Source: CAVQBC01 sp963710665 (GTDB lineage Bacteria > Actinomycetota > Thermoleophilia > Solirubrobacterales > Solirubrobacteraceae). Taken from it: DNA of 64,000 bases. The stretch covers positions 310,001-374,000 of the forward strand of contig CAVQBC010000007.1 in assembly GCA_963710665.1 (NCBI GenBank). The letters are read 5' to 3'. Within the stretch, counting starts at the first letter, position 1. Every line of letters begins with the position of its first letter. Below are positions 50,926-61,375 of this stretch, in pieces. The position numbers and the translations under genes were made by a program. The notes under the pieces are model-generated. The model was not told the DNA's origin, ran no database searches, and saw only the letters and a list, made by a program, of their open reading frames with translations.

Positions 50926-52322
50926 ATGACGCTGCTCGAGCGCACGACCCGCCTCGCCCAGGCCTGGCTGGACTCCCTCCCGTCCCGCCGCGTCGGGCCC
51001 GCCGCGGACTTCGACGCCATGCAGGCCGCGTTCGACGCCCCGCTGCCCGAGGCCGGTGAGGACCCCGAGCGGATCATCTCCGAGCTCGCGGCTGCCGCCG
51101 AGCCGGGGTTGATGGGCAGCGCCGGGCCGCGCTTCTTCGGCTTCGTGATGGGCGGGACGCTCCCCGCCGGCGTCGCCGCCGACTGGCTGGTGACGAGCTG
51201 GGACCAGGTCGCCTCGAGCACGACGATGTCCCCGGCGTCGATGGCGATCGAGGGGACCGCGGCCCGCTGGGCGCTCGACCTCCTGGGCCTCCCCGCGGAC
51301 GCGAGCGTCGGCTTCGTGACGGGCGCCACGGCGGGCAACACGGTCGGCCTGGCAGCGGCGAGGCACCACGTGCTCGGCGAGGTCGGCTGGGACGTCGAGG
51401 CGGACGGGCTCGTGGGGGCGCCGCCGGTGCGCGTCCTCGCCGGCGACGAGGTGCACGTCTCCGTGCTGAGCGCGCTGCGCATCGTGGGGCTCGGCGAGCG
51501 CCGGATCGTGCGCGTGCCGGTGGACGGCAACGGCGCCATGCGCGCCGACGCGCTCGCGGCCGCCCTGCGGGAGGGGGGCGGGCCGACGATCGTGTGCGCC
51601 CAGGCCGGCAACGTCAACACCGGCGCGGTCGACCCGCTCGAGGAGATCGTGGAGGCCGCGCGCGAGCACGGCGCGTGGGTGCACGTGGACGGCGCCTTCG
51701 GGCTGTGGGCCGCCGCGAGCCCCTCGCTGGCGCCGCTCGTACGCGGGGCGGCGGAGGCGGACTCGTGGGCGGTCGACGCCCACAAGTGGCTCAACGCGCC
51801 CTACGACTGCGCGCTCGCCGTGGTCGGGCGGCCCGAGGCCCACCGGGCGGCGATGGGCGTGACGGCGCCCTACCTCGCGGCGGAGGACCGGAGCACAACA
51901 TGGTCAGCTACGTCCCGGAGATGTCGCGCCGCGCCCGGGGCGTGCCCGTGTACGCGGCGCTGCGCTCGCTCGGCCGCGCCGGGGTCGCGGACCTGGTCGA
52001 GCGCTGCTGCGCGCACGCGCGCCGGCTGGCGGCGGCGATGGACGCCGAGCCCGGCGTGGAGGTGCTCAACGACGTGGTGCTCAACCAGGTGCTCCTGCGC
52101 TTCTCGGGCGACGACGAGGTGACGCGGGCGGTGGTGGCCGGAGTGCAGGCCGGCGGGGACGCCTGGCTCGGCGGGACCGTGTGGCAGGGCCGCGCCGCGG
52201 TGCGCGTGTCGGTGTCGAACTGGCAGACCACCGAGGCGGACATGGACCGGCTCGCCGGCGCGCTGCGCCGCGCCCACGCAGCCGCCGCGGCGCCGGCGCC
52301 GGCGCCTCAGGCGGCCTCGTAG
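50926..52322 (+). pseudogene. PLP-dependent group II decarboxylase, single-base frameshift
   Basis: The first frame (50926 to about 51890) encodes most of a pyridoxal-phosphate decarboxylase of the aromatic-amino-acid/glutamate group: GFVTGATAGNT (cofactor phosphate), HVDGAFGLWAA (Asp) and WAVDAHKWLNAPYDCA with Lys287 as Schiff base. At 51888-51893 (CCGGAG) homology jumps to another frame that starts E-H-N-M-V-S-Y-V-P-E-M-S-R-R-A-R-G-V-P-V and runs to the stop at 52320. Adding one G to the GG run restores a continuous reading (A-E-D-R-E-H-N-M). All conserved features survive on both sides, so this is either a sequencing error or a very recent mutation. If intact it would be about 465 residues. 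Confidence 0.8.
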
Positions 52323-53113
52323 CGCTCGGCCCGCTGCTCCTCGCTCTCGGACTCCGAGAGCATGCGGGCGAACAGGTAGGCGAGCGCGATCCCCATCACG
52401 ATGCTCTGCTCGAGCGCCATGATCAGCCCCGCCACGTGCTGGTCGTCGAGCGGCGAGAGCCCCCAGCGGTCCCCGAAGGACTCGTAGAACGCGTACAGCG
52501 TCGTGGGCGAGAAGGCCAGCACGATGCCGAGCAGCCCGACCGCGATCTTCGTCGAGCCCATGTAGAGGATCGGCCCCATGCCGCCGAGCCGCAGCCGCGT
52601 GCGGATCGGCGAGATCAGGTGCCACCAGTACAGGAGCCCCGCGGCGAAGAACGACGCGTGCTCGAGGGCGTGCACCGGCGCGTGCTCGAGCGCGGCGTCG
52701 TACATCGCCGGGACGTGCCAGAACCACATCGCGGCCACGTAGGCGATCACCCCGAACACCGGGTGCGCGAACGGCCCGGCCGCCCGCTCGACCCGGTGCA
52801 CCCAGCGCGTCGCCGGCCGCAGGATCCACTTCGTCAGCCCCAGGATCAGCGCGATCGGCGCCAGGTCGGCGATCAGCAGGTGCTGGATCATGTGAAACGA
52901 CGCGAACTGCTCGCCGAGCGCGTCGATCGGCGACACCAGCGCCGCGGCCAGGCACAGGACCCCGGTCGCCCACAGCGCCGCACGTCCCCAGCCGGCCGCC
53001 CGCGCGCCGCCCTCCGCCCGCGACTTGCGCCACCGCACCCCGTACACCGCGCCGTAGCCGGCGAGCGCGATCACGATCGCGGGGCTGAACGTCCACGACA
53101 CGTCGACGGGCAC
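52307..53113 (-). CDS. CtaG-family cytochrome c oxidase assembly protein
   Basis: 268 residues from GTG 53113, or 286 from ATG 53167; CACACT lies 8 nt before the GTG. Seven membrane helices are visible. Conserved His-rich segments fit the Caa3_CtaG family: FHMIQHLLIADLAPIALILG, AMWFWHVPAMYDAALEHAPVHALEHASFFAAGLLYWWHL and LDDQHVAGLIMALEQSIVMG. Members assist copper delivery to caa3-type oxidase. The C-terminal tail is acidic (ESESEEQRAERYEAA). No oxidase subunits are nearby. Its 3' end overlaps the decarboxylase gene by 16 bp. Confidence 0.87.
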   Translation of the reverse strand: MPVDVSWTFSPAIVIALAGYGAVYGVRWRKSRAEGGARAAGWGRAALWATGVLCLAAALVSPIDALGEQFASFHMIQHLLIADLAPIALILGLTKWILRPATRWVHRVERAAGPFAHPVFGVIAYVAAMWFWHVPAMYDAALEHAPVHALEHASFFAAGLLYWWHLISPIRTRLRLGGMGPILYMGSTKIAVGLLGIVLAFSPTTLYAFYESFGDRWGLSPLDDQHVAGLIMALEQSIVMGIALAYLFARMLSESESEEQRAERYEAA

Positions 53114-53251
53114 GACGCAGAAGTGTGACGCCCCGGTGCTGTTCCGTGCCGTCACCACGGCGACCATCGGCCCGATGACCCCGCACCCCGCCCCGCGCGA
53201 CGCCGCCCACGTCGGTCCGGACCACCGCGCGCACCTCGCCCCGGTCGCCCC

Positions 53252-53950
53252 ATGACCGCCCACGTCCTCACCGAGCTCCTCGCCGTCCTCGCCCCGCCGT
53301 CGTGCCTCGCCTGCCGCGACCCGCTCCCCGACGCCGGCGCCCGCCTGTGCCCCGCGTGCGTGCGGGCGCTGCCGTGGCTGGGCCGGGGCGGCTGCCTGTC
53401 CTGCGGGCTCCCGGGCCACCGCGCCACCGCCTGCCCCGCCGCGGGCGCCGCCTTCGCCCGCGCCTGGGCGCCCCTCGCCTACGAGGGCGTCGCCCGCCAG
53501 GTCGTCGCCGCGCTGAAGTTCCGCGGCGCCCTGCCCGTCGCCGAGCTCATGGCCGCGCAGATGGCGGCCAACCTCCCGCCCGACCTGCGCGCCGCGAGCG
53601 GTCCGCCGGCGTGGGCGGCCGTCGCCGTCCCGCCTCAGAGCGGCCGTCGCCGGCGGCGCGGGTTCGACCCCGCCGGCGCCCTCGCCGAGCGCTTCGCGGC
53701 CCGTGCCGGCGTCCCGCTCGTGGGCGGCCTGCGCCGGCGCGACCGCAGCGGCGGGCAGCTCCGGGCCGGGCGGGCCGAGCGCCGCCGGGCAGGGCGGCTC
53801 GTCATCGAGCCGACGGGCCCAGCGCCGCCGGCGGTCCTGCTCGTCGACGACGTCCACACCACCGGCGCCACGCTCGATGCCTGCGCGCGGGCGCTCCGCG
53901 ACGCCGGCTGCCGGCGGGTGGCGGCGGTGACCTACGCCCGCACGCTGTGA
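53252..53950 (+). CDS. comF: ComF-family phosphoribosyltransferase-like protein
   Basis: 232 residues. The N-terminal zinc ribbon has three Cys pairs (SCLACRDPL, LCPACVRAL, CLSCGLPG). The C-terminal half is a type I phosphoribosyltransferase fold with the PRPP loop VLLVDDVHTTGATLDACARAL. ComF is needed for DNA uptake in competent bacteria; in non-competent species its role is unclear, and it is often linked to purine or DNA metabolism. It is divergent from ctaG. ATG 53252 has no clear ribosome site. Confidence 0.88.
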   Translation: MTAHVLTELLAVLAPPSCLACRDPLPDAGARLCPACVRALPWLGRGGCLSCGLPGHRATACPAAGAAFARAWAPLAYEGVARQVVAALKFRGALPVAELMAAQMAANLPPDLRAASGPPAWAAVAVPPQSGRRRRRGFDPAGALAERFAARAGVPLVGGLRRRDRSGGQLRAGRAERRRAGRLVIEPTGPAPPAVLLVDDVHTTGATLDACARALRDAGCRRVAAVTYARTL

Positions 53951-54001
53951 CCGCGGCCGCCCACCCGCGGCTCACGCTGGTGCGGGCCCGTGCCCGCGAT
54001 G

Positions 54002-54007
54002 TACGCT
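54002..54007 (+). promoter_or_regulatory. -10-like hexamer of the small membrane protein gene
   Basis: TACGCT ends 9 nt before ATG 54017 and excludes the upstream in-frame GTG 53990 and ATG 53999. Confidence 0.45.
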
Positions 54008-54016
54008 CAAGCCGCG

Positions 54017-54208
54017 ATGCTGCGCTCGATGGCTCCCTACCTCGTGGTCGGGCTGCTGCTCATCGTCGCCGGGCTCGCGACCATCGTGTTCAGCGACTCC
54101 GTGCTGCTGATCTACCTCGGCGCGATCGTCATCTGCCTCCTGCTCATCCCGGCCATCGAGCGGTGGGAGAAGCGCTCGGCCCGCCGGGAGCGCGAGCCGG
54201 AGGTCTAG
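54017..54208 (+). CDS. Small two-helix membrane protein
   Basis: 63 residues from ATG 54017. Two hydrophobic segments (about 7-26, YLVVGLLLIVAGLATIVF, and 28-47, SVLLIYLGAIVICLLLI) are joined by a tight turn, with a basic C-terminal tail (ERWEKRSARREREPEV) expected inside. No family is recognised. It follows comF by about 65 nt and is convergent with the EAL/HDOD gene. The gap between those two (TAGACGACCATCTA) resembles the 14394-14407 palindrome on one side. Confidence 0.6.
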   Translation: MLRSMAPYLVVGLLLIVAGLATIVFSDSVLLIYLGAIVICLLLIPAIERWEKRSARREREPEV

Positions 54209-54216
54209 ACGACCAT

Positions 54217-55449
54217 CTAGGCCAGAGCGCGGCCGGCGTCGTCGGCCCACTCGAGCGCGGCGCGGTACGCGCCGGCCAGCGAGGGGCCGCCGTCGGGGTC
54301 GGCGGCGGACGCGGTGGGGAACTCGCCGCGCTCGTAGGCGATCACGGTGGCGAGGAGCTGGCCCTTGGGGCCCTCCTGGCGCAGCAGGGCGGCGCGGATC
54401 TCCTCGCCGAACGGCAGGGGCTCGAGGGCCTCCTCCATCGGCACGTCGAGGAGCGCGTCGGCGACGGAGAAGAGGCCGATGGTGAACAGGCCGTCGAGCT
54501 CGTCGGGGGTCGCGCTGCCGCCGAGCATCTCGCACATGCGGGCGCGGTGGAGGGCGAGGTCGATCAGCTCGTTCGGCCCGCCGCTCGCGACGGACATCGC
54601 CATGACCATCGCCCAGCGGCGGACGGTGCGGGCGCCGAGCATGGTCAGGGCCTCGCGCACGGACCCGATGGTGCGTGGGAGGGCGAAGAAGGCCGAGTTG
54701 ACGTAGCGCAGGAGCTTCATCGACATGCCGACGTCGGAGCTGATCGCGCGCTCGAGGTCCTCGAAGGAGGCGTCCGGGCGGCTGAGCTCGGCGAGCGCCT
54801 GCATCGAGGCGAGCCCGCCCGTGGCGACCCCGCGGTGGGTGACGACACGGGGCTGCGCGAAGCAGTCGCCCTGGAAGTAGGAGAAGCCGAGGCGGCGGCA
54901 GCGCTCGAAGACGTCGGGCGTCATCACGTCGCAGGCGACGAGCGTGGCCCCGTGCATGACGGGCGCGGAGATGATCTGGCGCAGGGTGTCGTCGTCGCGG
55001 TCCTTGACGTCCACCTTCACGAGGGGGCAGAGCGCGAGCAGCGGCTCGATGTCGAGCCGCCCGTCGTACTCGGCCAGCGCGAGGCTGTAGCCGCTGCGGC
55101 TGAGGCGCTGGAGCTCGGTGAGGAGGTCGTCGCGCGCCGGGTAGGCGGCGATCTGCAGGACGGCGCGGTCGGGGCGCAGCGGGGGCGGGCCGATCTCGAC
55201 CAGGAAGTCGCGCGAGATCGACATCCAGGCGGGGTGGCGCCCGGCCAGGCGGTCGAGGCCGATGTCGCCGAAGGCGTCGACGAGGAGGGCGGAGGTGGCC
55301 TTGGCGTCGCGGGCGGGGTCGAGGCGCCGGCCGGCGCTTCCGAACAGCAGCTCGTAGCCGATGACGTTCCGGCGGGCGTCCGCGATCGGCTGGCGGACGA
55401 CCGCGACCTCGTTGCCGGGCGCGCTCGCGGTATCGAGGGTCGACGTCAC
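54217..55449 (-). CDS. Degenerate EAL plus HDOD signalling protein
   Basis: 410 residues from GTG 55449. The N-terminal half (about 14-200) has the EAL phosphodiesterase fold but lacks catalysis: the E-A-L motif reads E-L-L (GYELLFG), and the downstream metal residues are not conserved, though FSYFQGDCFAQP keeps the fold's Q-G-x-x-F. The C-terminal half is an HDOD domain (about 205-400) with SSDVGMSMKLLRYVNSAFFALP. This pairing is the YuxH/CdgJ type, linked to motility and attachment control in other bacteria. It probably binds rather than cleaves cyclic di-GMP, or only makes protein contacts. No start signal is convincing. Confidence 0.85.
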   Translation of the reverse strand: MTSTLDTASAPGNEVAVVRQPIADARRNVIGYELLFGSAGRRLDPARDAKATSALLVDAFGDIGLDRLAGRHPAWMSISRDFLVEIGPPPLRPDRAVLQIAAYPARDDLLTELQRLSRSGYSLALAEYDGRLDIEPLLALCPLVKVDVKDRDDDTLRQIISAPVMHGATLVACDVMTPDVFERCRRLGFSYFQGDCFAQPRVVTHRGVATGGLASMQALAELSRPDASFEDLERAISSDVGMSMKLLRYVNSAFFALPRTIGSVREALTMLGARTVRRWAMVMAMSVASGGPNELIDLALHRARMCEMLGGSATPDELDGLFTIGLFSVADALLDVPMEEALEPLPFGEEIRAALLRQEGPKGQLLATVIAYERGEFPTASAADPDGGPSLAGAYRAALEWADDAGRALA

Positions 55450-55529
55450 ATCCGTGTCTTCGGCCGCGCGCCGCCGCGATTGAGGCGCGGCTGTCCGATC
55501 CAGAACATGGCGCGTTCGCAGTATCGTGA

Positions 55530-55558
55530 TTCACAAAACGGTGCGGCGCCCCTAGCAT
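55530..55558 (+). promoter_or_regulatory. Promoter of hpf
   Basis: TTCACA (55530-55535) and TAGCAT (55553-55558) are spaced by 17 nt. A 9-bp palindrome, GTGATTCAC (55526-55534), overlaps the -35. Transcription would start near 55565, giving a short leader with GAGAGGAG before ATG 55601: a conventional promoter, unlike most in this window. Confidence 0.6.
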
Positions 55559-55600
55559 TGCCGCTTCGAGGCCAACCGGCGCAGAGAGGAGTCCCATCCC

Positions 55601-55975
55601 ATGCGGATCGAGGTCAAGGGACGCAACCTTCCGGTCACCGACGAGCTGCGGGAGCTGGTGGCTCGCCGGTTCGAGAAGATCTCGAAGCAGGTCTCGGAGC
55701 TCGCGATCCTCGAGGTCGAGCTCTCGGAGGAGCGCAACCGGGCCAACCCGGACGCGGCGGTGGCGGAGGCGACCCTCTACCTCAAGGGCGTCACCCTGCG
55801 CGCGGAGAACGCGTCGCGCGACATCCGCCACGCGATCAACCTCGTGGCCGACGAGCTCGCCCGGCAGGTCAAGCGCCACCGCGACAAGCGCCGCAAGCGG
55901 CGGGAGTCCAGGGCGGCCGCCGCGGCGCCGCCGCCCGCTCCCGAGGGGCCCGGCGAGTCGGTCCCGGCCGTATAG
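55601..55975 (+). CDS. hpf: Short ribosome hibernation promoting factor
   Basis: 124 residues. Binds the 30S decoding region in stationary phase. The N-terminal beta-alpha-beta-beta-beta-alpha domain is typical: MRIEVKGRNLPVTDELRELV, LEVELSEERN and the helix DIRHAINLVADELARQVKRHRDKRRKRR. It lacks the long-form C-terminal dimerisation domain and instead ends in an Ala/Pro-rich tail (AAAAAPPPAPEG). Actinobacteria often have the long form, so the short type is worth noting. It precedes secA, a common arrangement, but secA has its own hexamer. Confidence 0.9.
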   Translation: MRIEVKGRNLPVTDELRELVARRFEKISKQVSELAILEVELSEERNRANPDAAVAEATLYLKGVTLRAENASRDIRHAINLVADELARQVKRHRDKRRKRRESRAAAAAPPPAPEGPGESVPAV

Positions 55976-56033
55976 GGCGATCCCAGGCGCGAAACGGCGG
56001 TGCGGTGTGGCCCGATGGCCCACTGACGGCCGC

Positions 56034-56039
56034 TACGCT
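56034..56039 (+). promoter_or_regulatory. -10-like hexamer of secA
   Basis: TACGCT ends 6 nt before ATG 56046 with no Shine-Dalgarno sequence, although secA is a highly expressed essential gene. Confidence 0.5.
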
Positions 56040-56045
56040 TGACCC

Positions 56046-58895
<2,850 letters not shown>

Positions 58896-58949
58896 GCCCG
58901 GATCCACCGATACCCGCGGCGCCTCGGCGCCGTCGCCCTTCGCCAGTGC

Positions 58950-58998
58950 CGATCGGCCGCGACCCAGGTGGGTGACCACATGGATGCGCGGCCGATCG
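58950..58998. repeat. Long-loop inverted repeat between secA and the DUF4031 gene
   Basis: A perfect 12-bp stem, CGATCGGCCGCG and its complement (58950-58961 and 58987-58998), has a 25-nt loop. A shorter GGCGCC-TC-GGCGCC hairpin (58918-58931) precedes it. These probably end both convergent transcripts. Confidence 0.5.
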
Positions 58999-59023
58999 CC
59001 CTGGCTCGCCCGACGGCGCCGAG

Positions 59024-59335
59024 TCATCCACGGGACATCGGCGGATCCGGGCTGACGCGCCCGTAGCGGCGCCGCGCGCGGTCGCCCCGGGGGCCGTGCA
59101 TGCGGCGGATCATCTCCCGCGTCGTGACCTCCTGCGCGCCGAGCGCGACCGCGCTGGCGCGCAGCCATGGCGGCAGGTCGTAGTGGTCGCCCTGGAAGCG
59201 CGCGCGATCGATGGCCAGGCGCGCCGCGAACGCGTGCAGCTCGTCGAAGCCGGCGTCGCCGGCCATGTGGCACCACAGGCGCAGCGGCAGGCCGGCATGG
59301 GGGTACTCGCGCAGCTCGTCCACCAGCACGGTCAT
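59024..59335 (-). CDS. DUF4031 family protein
   Basis: 103 residues from ATG 59335, the start that gives the family's usual N terminus MTVLVDELREYPHAGLPLRLWCHMAG. Conserved blocks follow: D-A-G-F-D-E-L-H-A-F-A-A-R-L, F-Q-G-D-H-Y-D-L and V-A-L-G-A-Q-E-V-T-T-R-E-M-I-R-R-M. DUF4031 has no known function; the D-H-Y-D and other polar residues suggest an enzyme or nucleotide binder. It is divergent from prfB with only 25 bp between the starts, so the two share a control region. Confidence 0.75.
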   Translation of the reverse strand: MTVLVDELREYPHAGLPLRLWCHMAGDAGFDELHAFAARLAIDRARFQGDHYDLPPWLRASAVALGAQEVTTREMIRRMHGPRGDRARRRYGRVSPDPPMSRG

Positions 59336-59344
59336 GGCGCGCGC

Positions 59345-59350
59345 TAGCCT
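59345..59350 (+). promoter_or_regulatory. -10-like hexamer of prfB
   Basis: TAGCCT ends 10 nt before ATG 59361. It sits in the 25-bp gap shared with the divergent DUF4031 gene. Confidence 0.45.
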
Positions 59351-59360
59351 GACATCTCCG

Positions 59361-60471
59361 ATGGCGGGCCCTGCCACCACCCAGCCGACCCCACAGCGTC
59401 TCGCGGCCATCCGCGAGCAGCTCACGCTGCTCGGGGACTACCTTTGACCCGGCCGGGCTGAAGGAGCGCATCGGCGCCCTGGAGGATCAGATGGGCGCCG
59501 AGGGGTTCTGGAACGAGCCCGAGGCGGCCGGGAAGGTGGGCGCCGAGCACTCGCGGCTCACGCGCCGCCTGGAGACCTACGAAGGCCTCGCCGCCGACGT
59601 CGACGACCTCGAGGGGCTCGTCGAGCTCGCCGAGGAGGACCCCGGCGTCGCCTCCGAGGTCGAGGACGCGTTCGCATCCGTCGAGCGGCGGCTCGAGCAG
59701 CTCGAGGAGGAGCGCCTGTTCTCGGGCAAGTACGACACCGGCGACGCGCTCGTGACGGTCAACGCGGGCGCGGGCGGCACCGACGCGCAGGACTGGGCGG
59801 AGATGGTCCTGCGGATGCTGATCCGCTGGGCCGAGCGCCGCGGCTTCAAGGTCGAGCTGCTCGAGGCGAGCCCGGGGGAGGAGGCCGGCATCAAGTCGGC
59901 CACGTTCCGTGTCGACGGCGAGAACGCCTACGGGCTCTACTCCGCCGAGAAGGGCGTGCACCGCCTCGTGCGCCTGTCGCCCTTCGACGCCGCCCACCGC
60001 CGCCAGACGTCGTTCGCGGGCGTCGAGGTCTCCCCGGTCGTCGACGACGTCGGCGAGATCGAGATCGACGACGACGACCTGCAGATCGACACCTACCGCG
60101 CCCAGGGCGCGGGCGGCCAGCACGTCAACAAGACCGACTCGGCGGTGCGCATCACCCATCGGCCGACCGGCCTCGTCGTGCAGTGCCAGAACGAGCGCTC
60201 GCAGTCCTCCAACAAGGCGACCGCGATGGCCATGCTGCGCTCGCGGCTCGCCGAGCTCGAGGAGCGCCGCCGCCGCGAGGAGATCGCCCGCGAGAAGGGC
60301 GAGGCCCAGGACGTCAACTTCGGCTCGCAGATCCGCTCCTACGTCCTGCACCCGTACACGATGGTCAAGGACCACCGCACGAACTACGAGATGGGGGACG
60401 CCAACCGCGTCCTCGACGGCGACCTCGACGGGTTCGTGCGCGCCGCGCTGCTCGAGGGCGCGAAGGAATAG
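59361..60471 (+). CDS. prfB: Peptide chain release factor 2 (programmed +1 frameshift)
   Basis: About 369 residues after recoding: 28 from 59361-59444, then +1, then 341 from 59446-60471. RF2 ends translation at UGA and UAA. Frame 0 starts MAGPATTQPTPQRLAAIREQ and ends GDYL at CTT followed by TGA (59445-59447). Shifting by one base gives L-D-P-A-G-L-K-E-R, the normal continuation. A G-rich run (GGGG, 59433-59436) precedes CTTTGAC, as in the classic RF2 autoregulatory site. The RF2 tripeptide SPF (LVRLSPFDAAHRRQ) and the catalytic GGQ (RAQGAGGQHVNKTDSAVRI) are intact. It lies downstream of secA as in many actinobacteria. Confidence 0.95.
59433..59448 (+). promoter_or_regulatory. RF2 +1 recoding site
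   Basis: GGGGACTACCTTTGAC: a Shine-Dalgarno-like G run, then the slippery CTT, the in-frame TGA stop and C after it. Low RF2 lets the ribosome slip forward one base. Confidence 0.92.
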
Positions 60472-60519
60472 GAACCCGCCCGCCCGGCGCCGGGAGGAGG
60501 CCCGCCCGCCCGGCGCCCG

Positions 60520-60525
60520 TAGGCT
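60520..60525 (+). promoter_or_regulatory. -10-like hexamer of nadC
   Basis: TAGGCT ends 7 nt before ATG 60533, separating the nad genes from prfB. Confidence 0.45.
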
Positions 60526-60532
60526 CCCGCCC

Positions 60533-61375
60533 ATGGACGCGGAGCTCGAGAGCCTGATCGACCGGGCGCTGGCCGAGGACGTGGGCGACGGCGACGCCAC
60601 CACCGCCGCCACCGTCGACGCGGACGCCCGCGCCCGCGCGACCGTCATCCAGAAGGCGCCGGGCGTGATCTCGGGGCTCGCGGTCGCCGAGGCGGTCTAC
60701 CGGCGGCTCGACCCCGACGCGCGCATCCGCCGGCTCGGCCCCGAGGGCGAGTGGCGCGAGGCCGGTGCGCCGGTCCTCGAGGTCGAGGGGCGCGCGCGGG
60801 CGCTGCTGACCGCGGAGCGCACCGCGCTGAACTTCCTCGGCCGCCTCTCCGGCGTCGCCACCATGACCGCGCGCGTGGTGCGCGCCGTCCGCGACGGCGG
60901 CGGCGGGGCGCGCGTCCTCGACACCCGCAAGACCACGCCCGGGCTGCGCCGGCTCGAGAAGGCGGCGGTCGCCGACGGCGGCGGCGTCAACCATCGCGCC
61001 GGGCTCTACGACGCGATCCTCATCAAGGAGAACCACGCCGCGGCGGCCGGCGGGGTGGGGGAGGCGGTGCGCCGGGCGCGGGCCGCGCGCCCGGACCTCC
61101 CGCTGGCGGTCGAGGTCCGCGACGAGCGCGAGCTCGACGAGGCGCTCGCCGCGGGCGCGCCGCGCCTGCTGCTCGACAACATGACGCCCGAGGAGGTCCG
61201 CGCCGCGGTGGCCCGGACCGCCGGTCGGGCCGAGCTCGAGGCCTCCGGCGGGGTGGGTCTTGACACAGTTTTGGTCTATGCGACCATTCCAGGCCTAGAC
61301 TACGTCTCGATGGGGGCGCTGACCCACTCGGCGCCGGCCCTCGACCTCTCCCAGGCCCTGGAGACGCTCCCTTGA
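60533..61375 (+). CDS. nadC: Nicotinate-nucleotide pyrophosphorylase (carboxylating)
   Basis: 280 residues. Converts quinolinate and PRPP to nicotinate mononucleotide in NAD synthesis. Motifs: LAEDVGDGDATTAAT, TAERTALNFLGRLSGVAT, VLDTRKTTPGLRRLEKAAV (quinolinate/PRPP-binding Arg and Lys), NHRAGLYDAILIKENH and the final LEASGGVGLDTVLVYA...GALTHSAPALDLS. A cluster of AT-rich codons at about 61258-61302 stands out from the rest. Its stop TGA overlaps the TTG start of nadA, so the two are coupled. Confidence 0.95.
   Translation: MDAELESLIDRALAEDVGDGDATTAATVDADARARATVIQKAPGVISGLAVAEAVYRRLDPDARIRRLGPEGEWREAGAPVLEVEGRARALLTAERTALNFLGRLSGVATMTARVVRAVRDGGGGARVLDTRKTTPGLRRLEKAAVADGGGVNHRAGLYDAILIKENHAAAAGGVGEAVRRARAARPDLPLAVEVRDERELDEALAAGAPRLLLDNMTPEEVRAAVARTAGRAELEASGGVGLDTVLVYATIPGLDYVSMGALTHSAPALDLSQALETLP
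61258..61302 (+). other. AT-rich segment inside nadC with promoter-like elements
   Basis: About eight of 16 codons here end in A or T (CTT, ACA, GTT, TAT, ATT, CCA, CTA) or are otherwise rare in this DNA (TTG), whereas the flanks use G/C-ending codons almost exclusively. It contains TTGACA (61260-61265) and TAGACT (61296-61301), the latter 8 nt before an in-frame ATG (61310). Confidence 0.5.

Noticed and set aside
54205..54221. A second copy of the 14394-14407 palindrome
   Set aside because: Only CCATCTA and TAGA are shared and the two halves are not complementary, so the likeness is probably chance.
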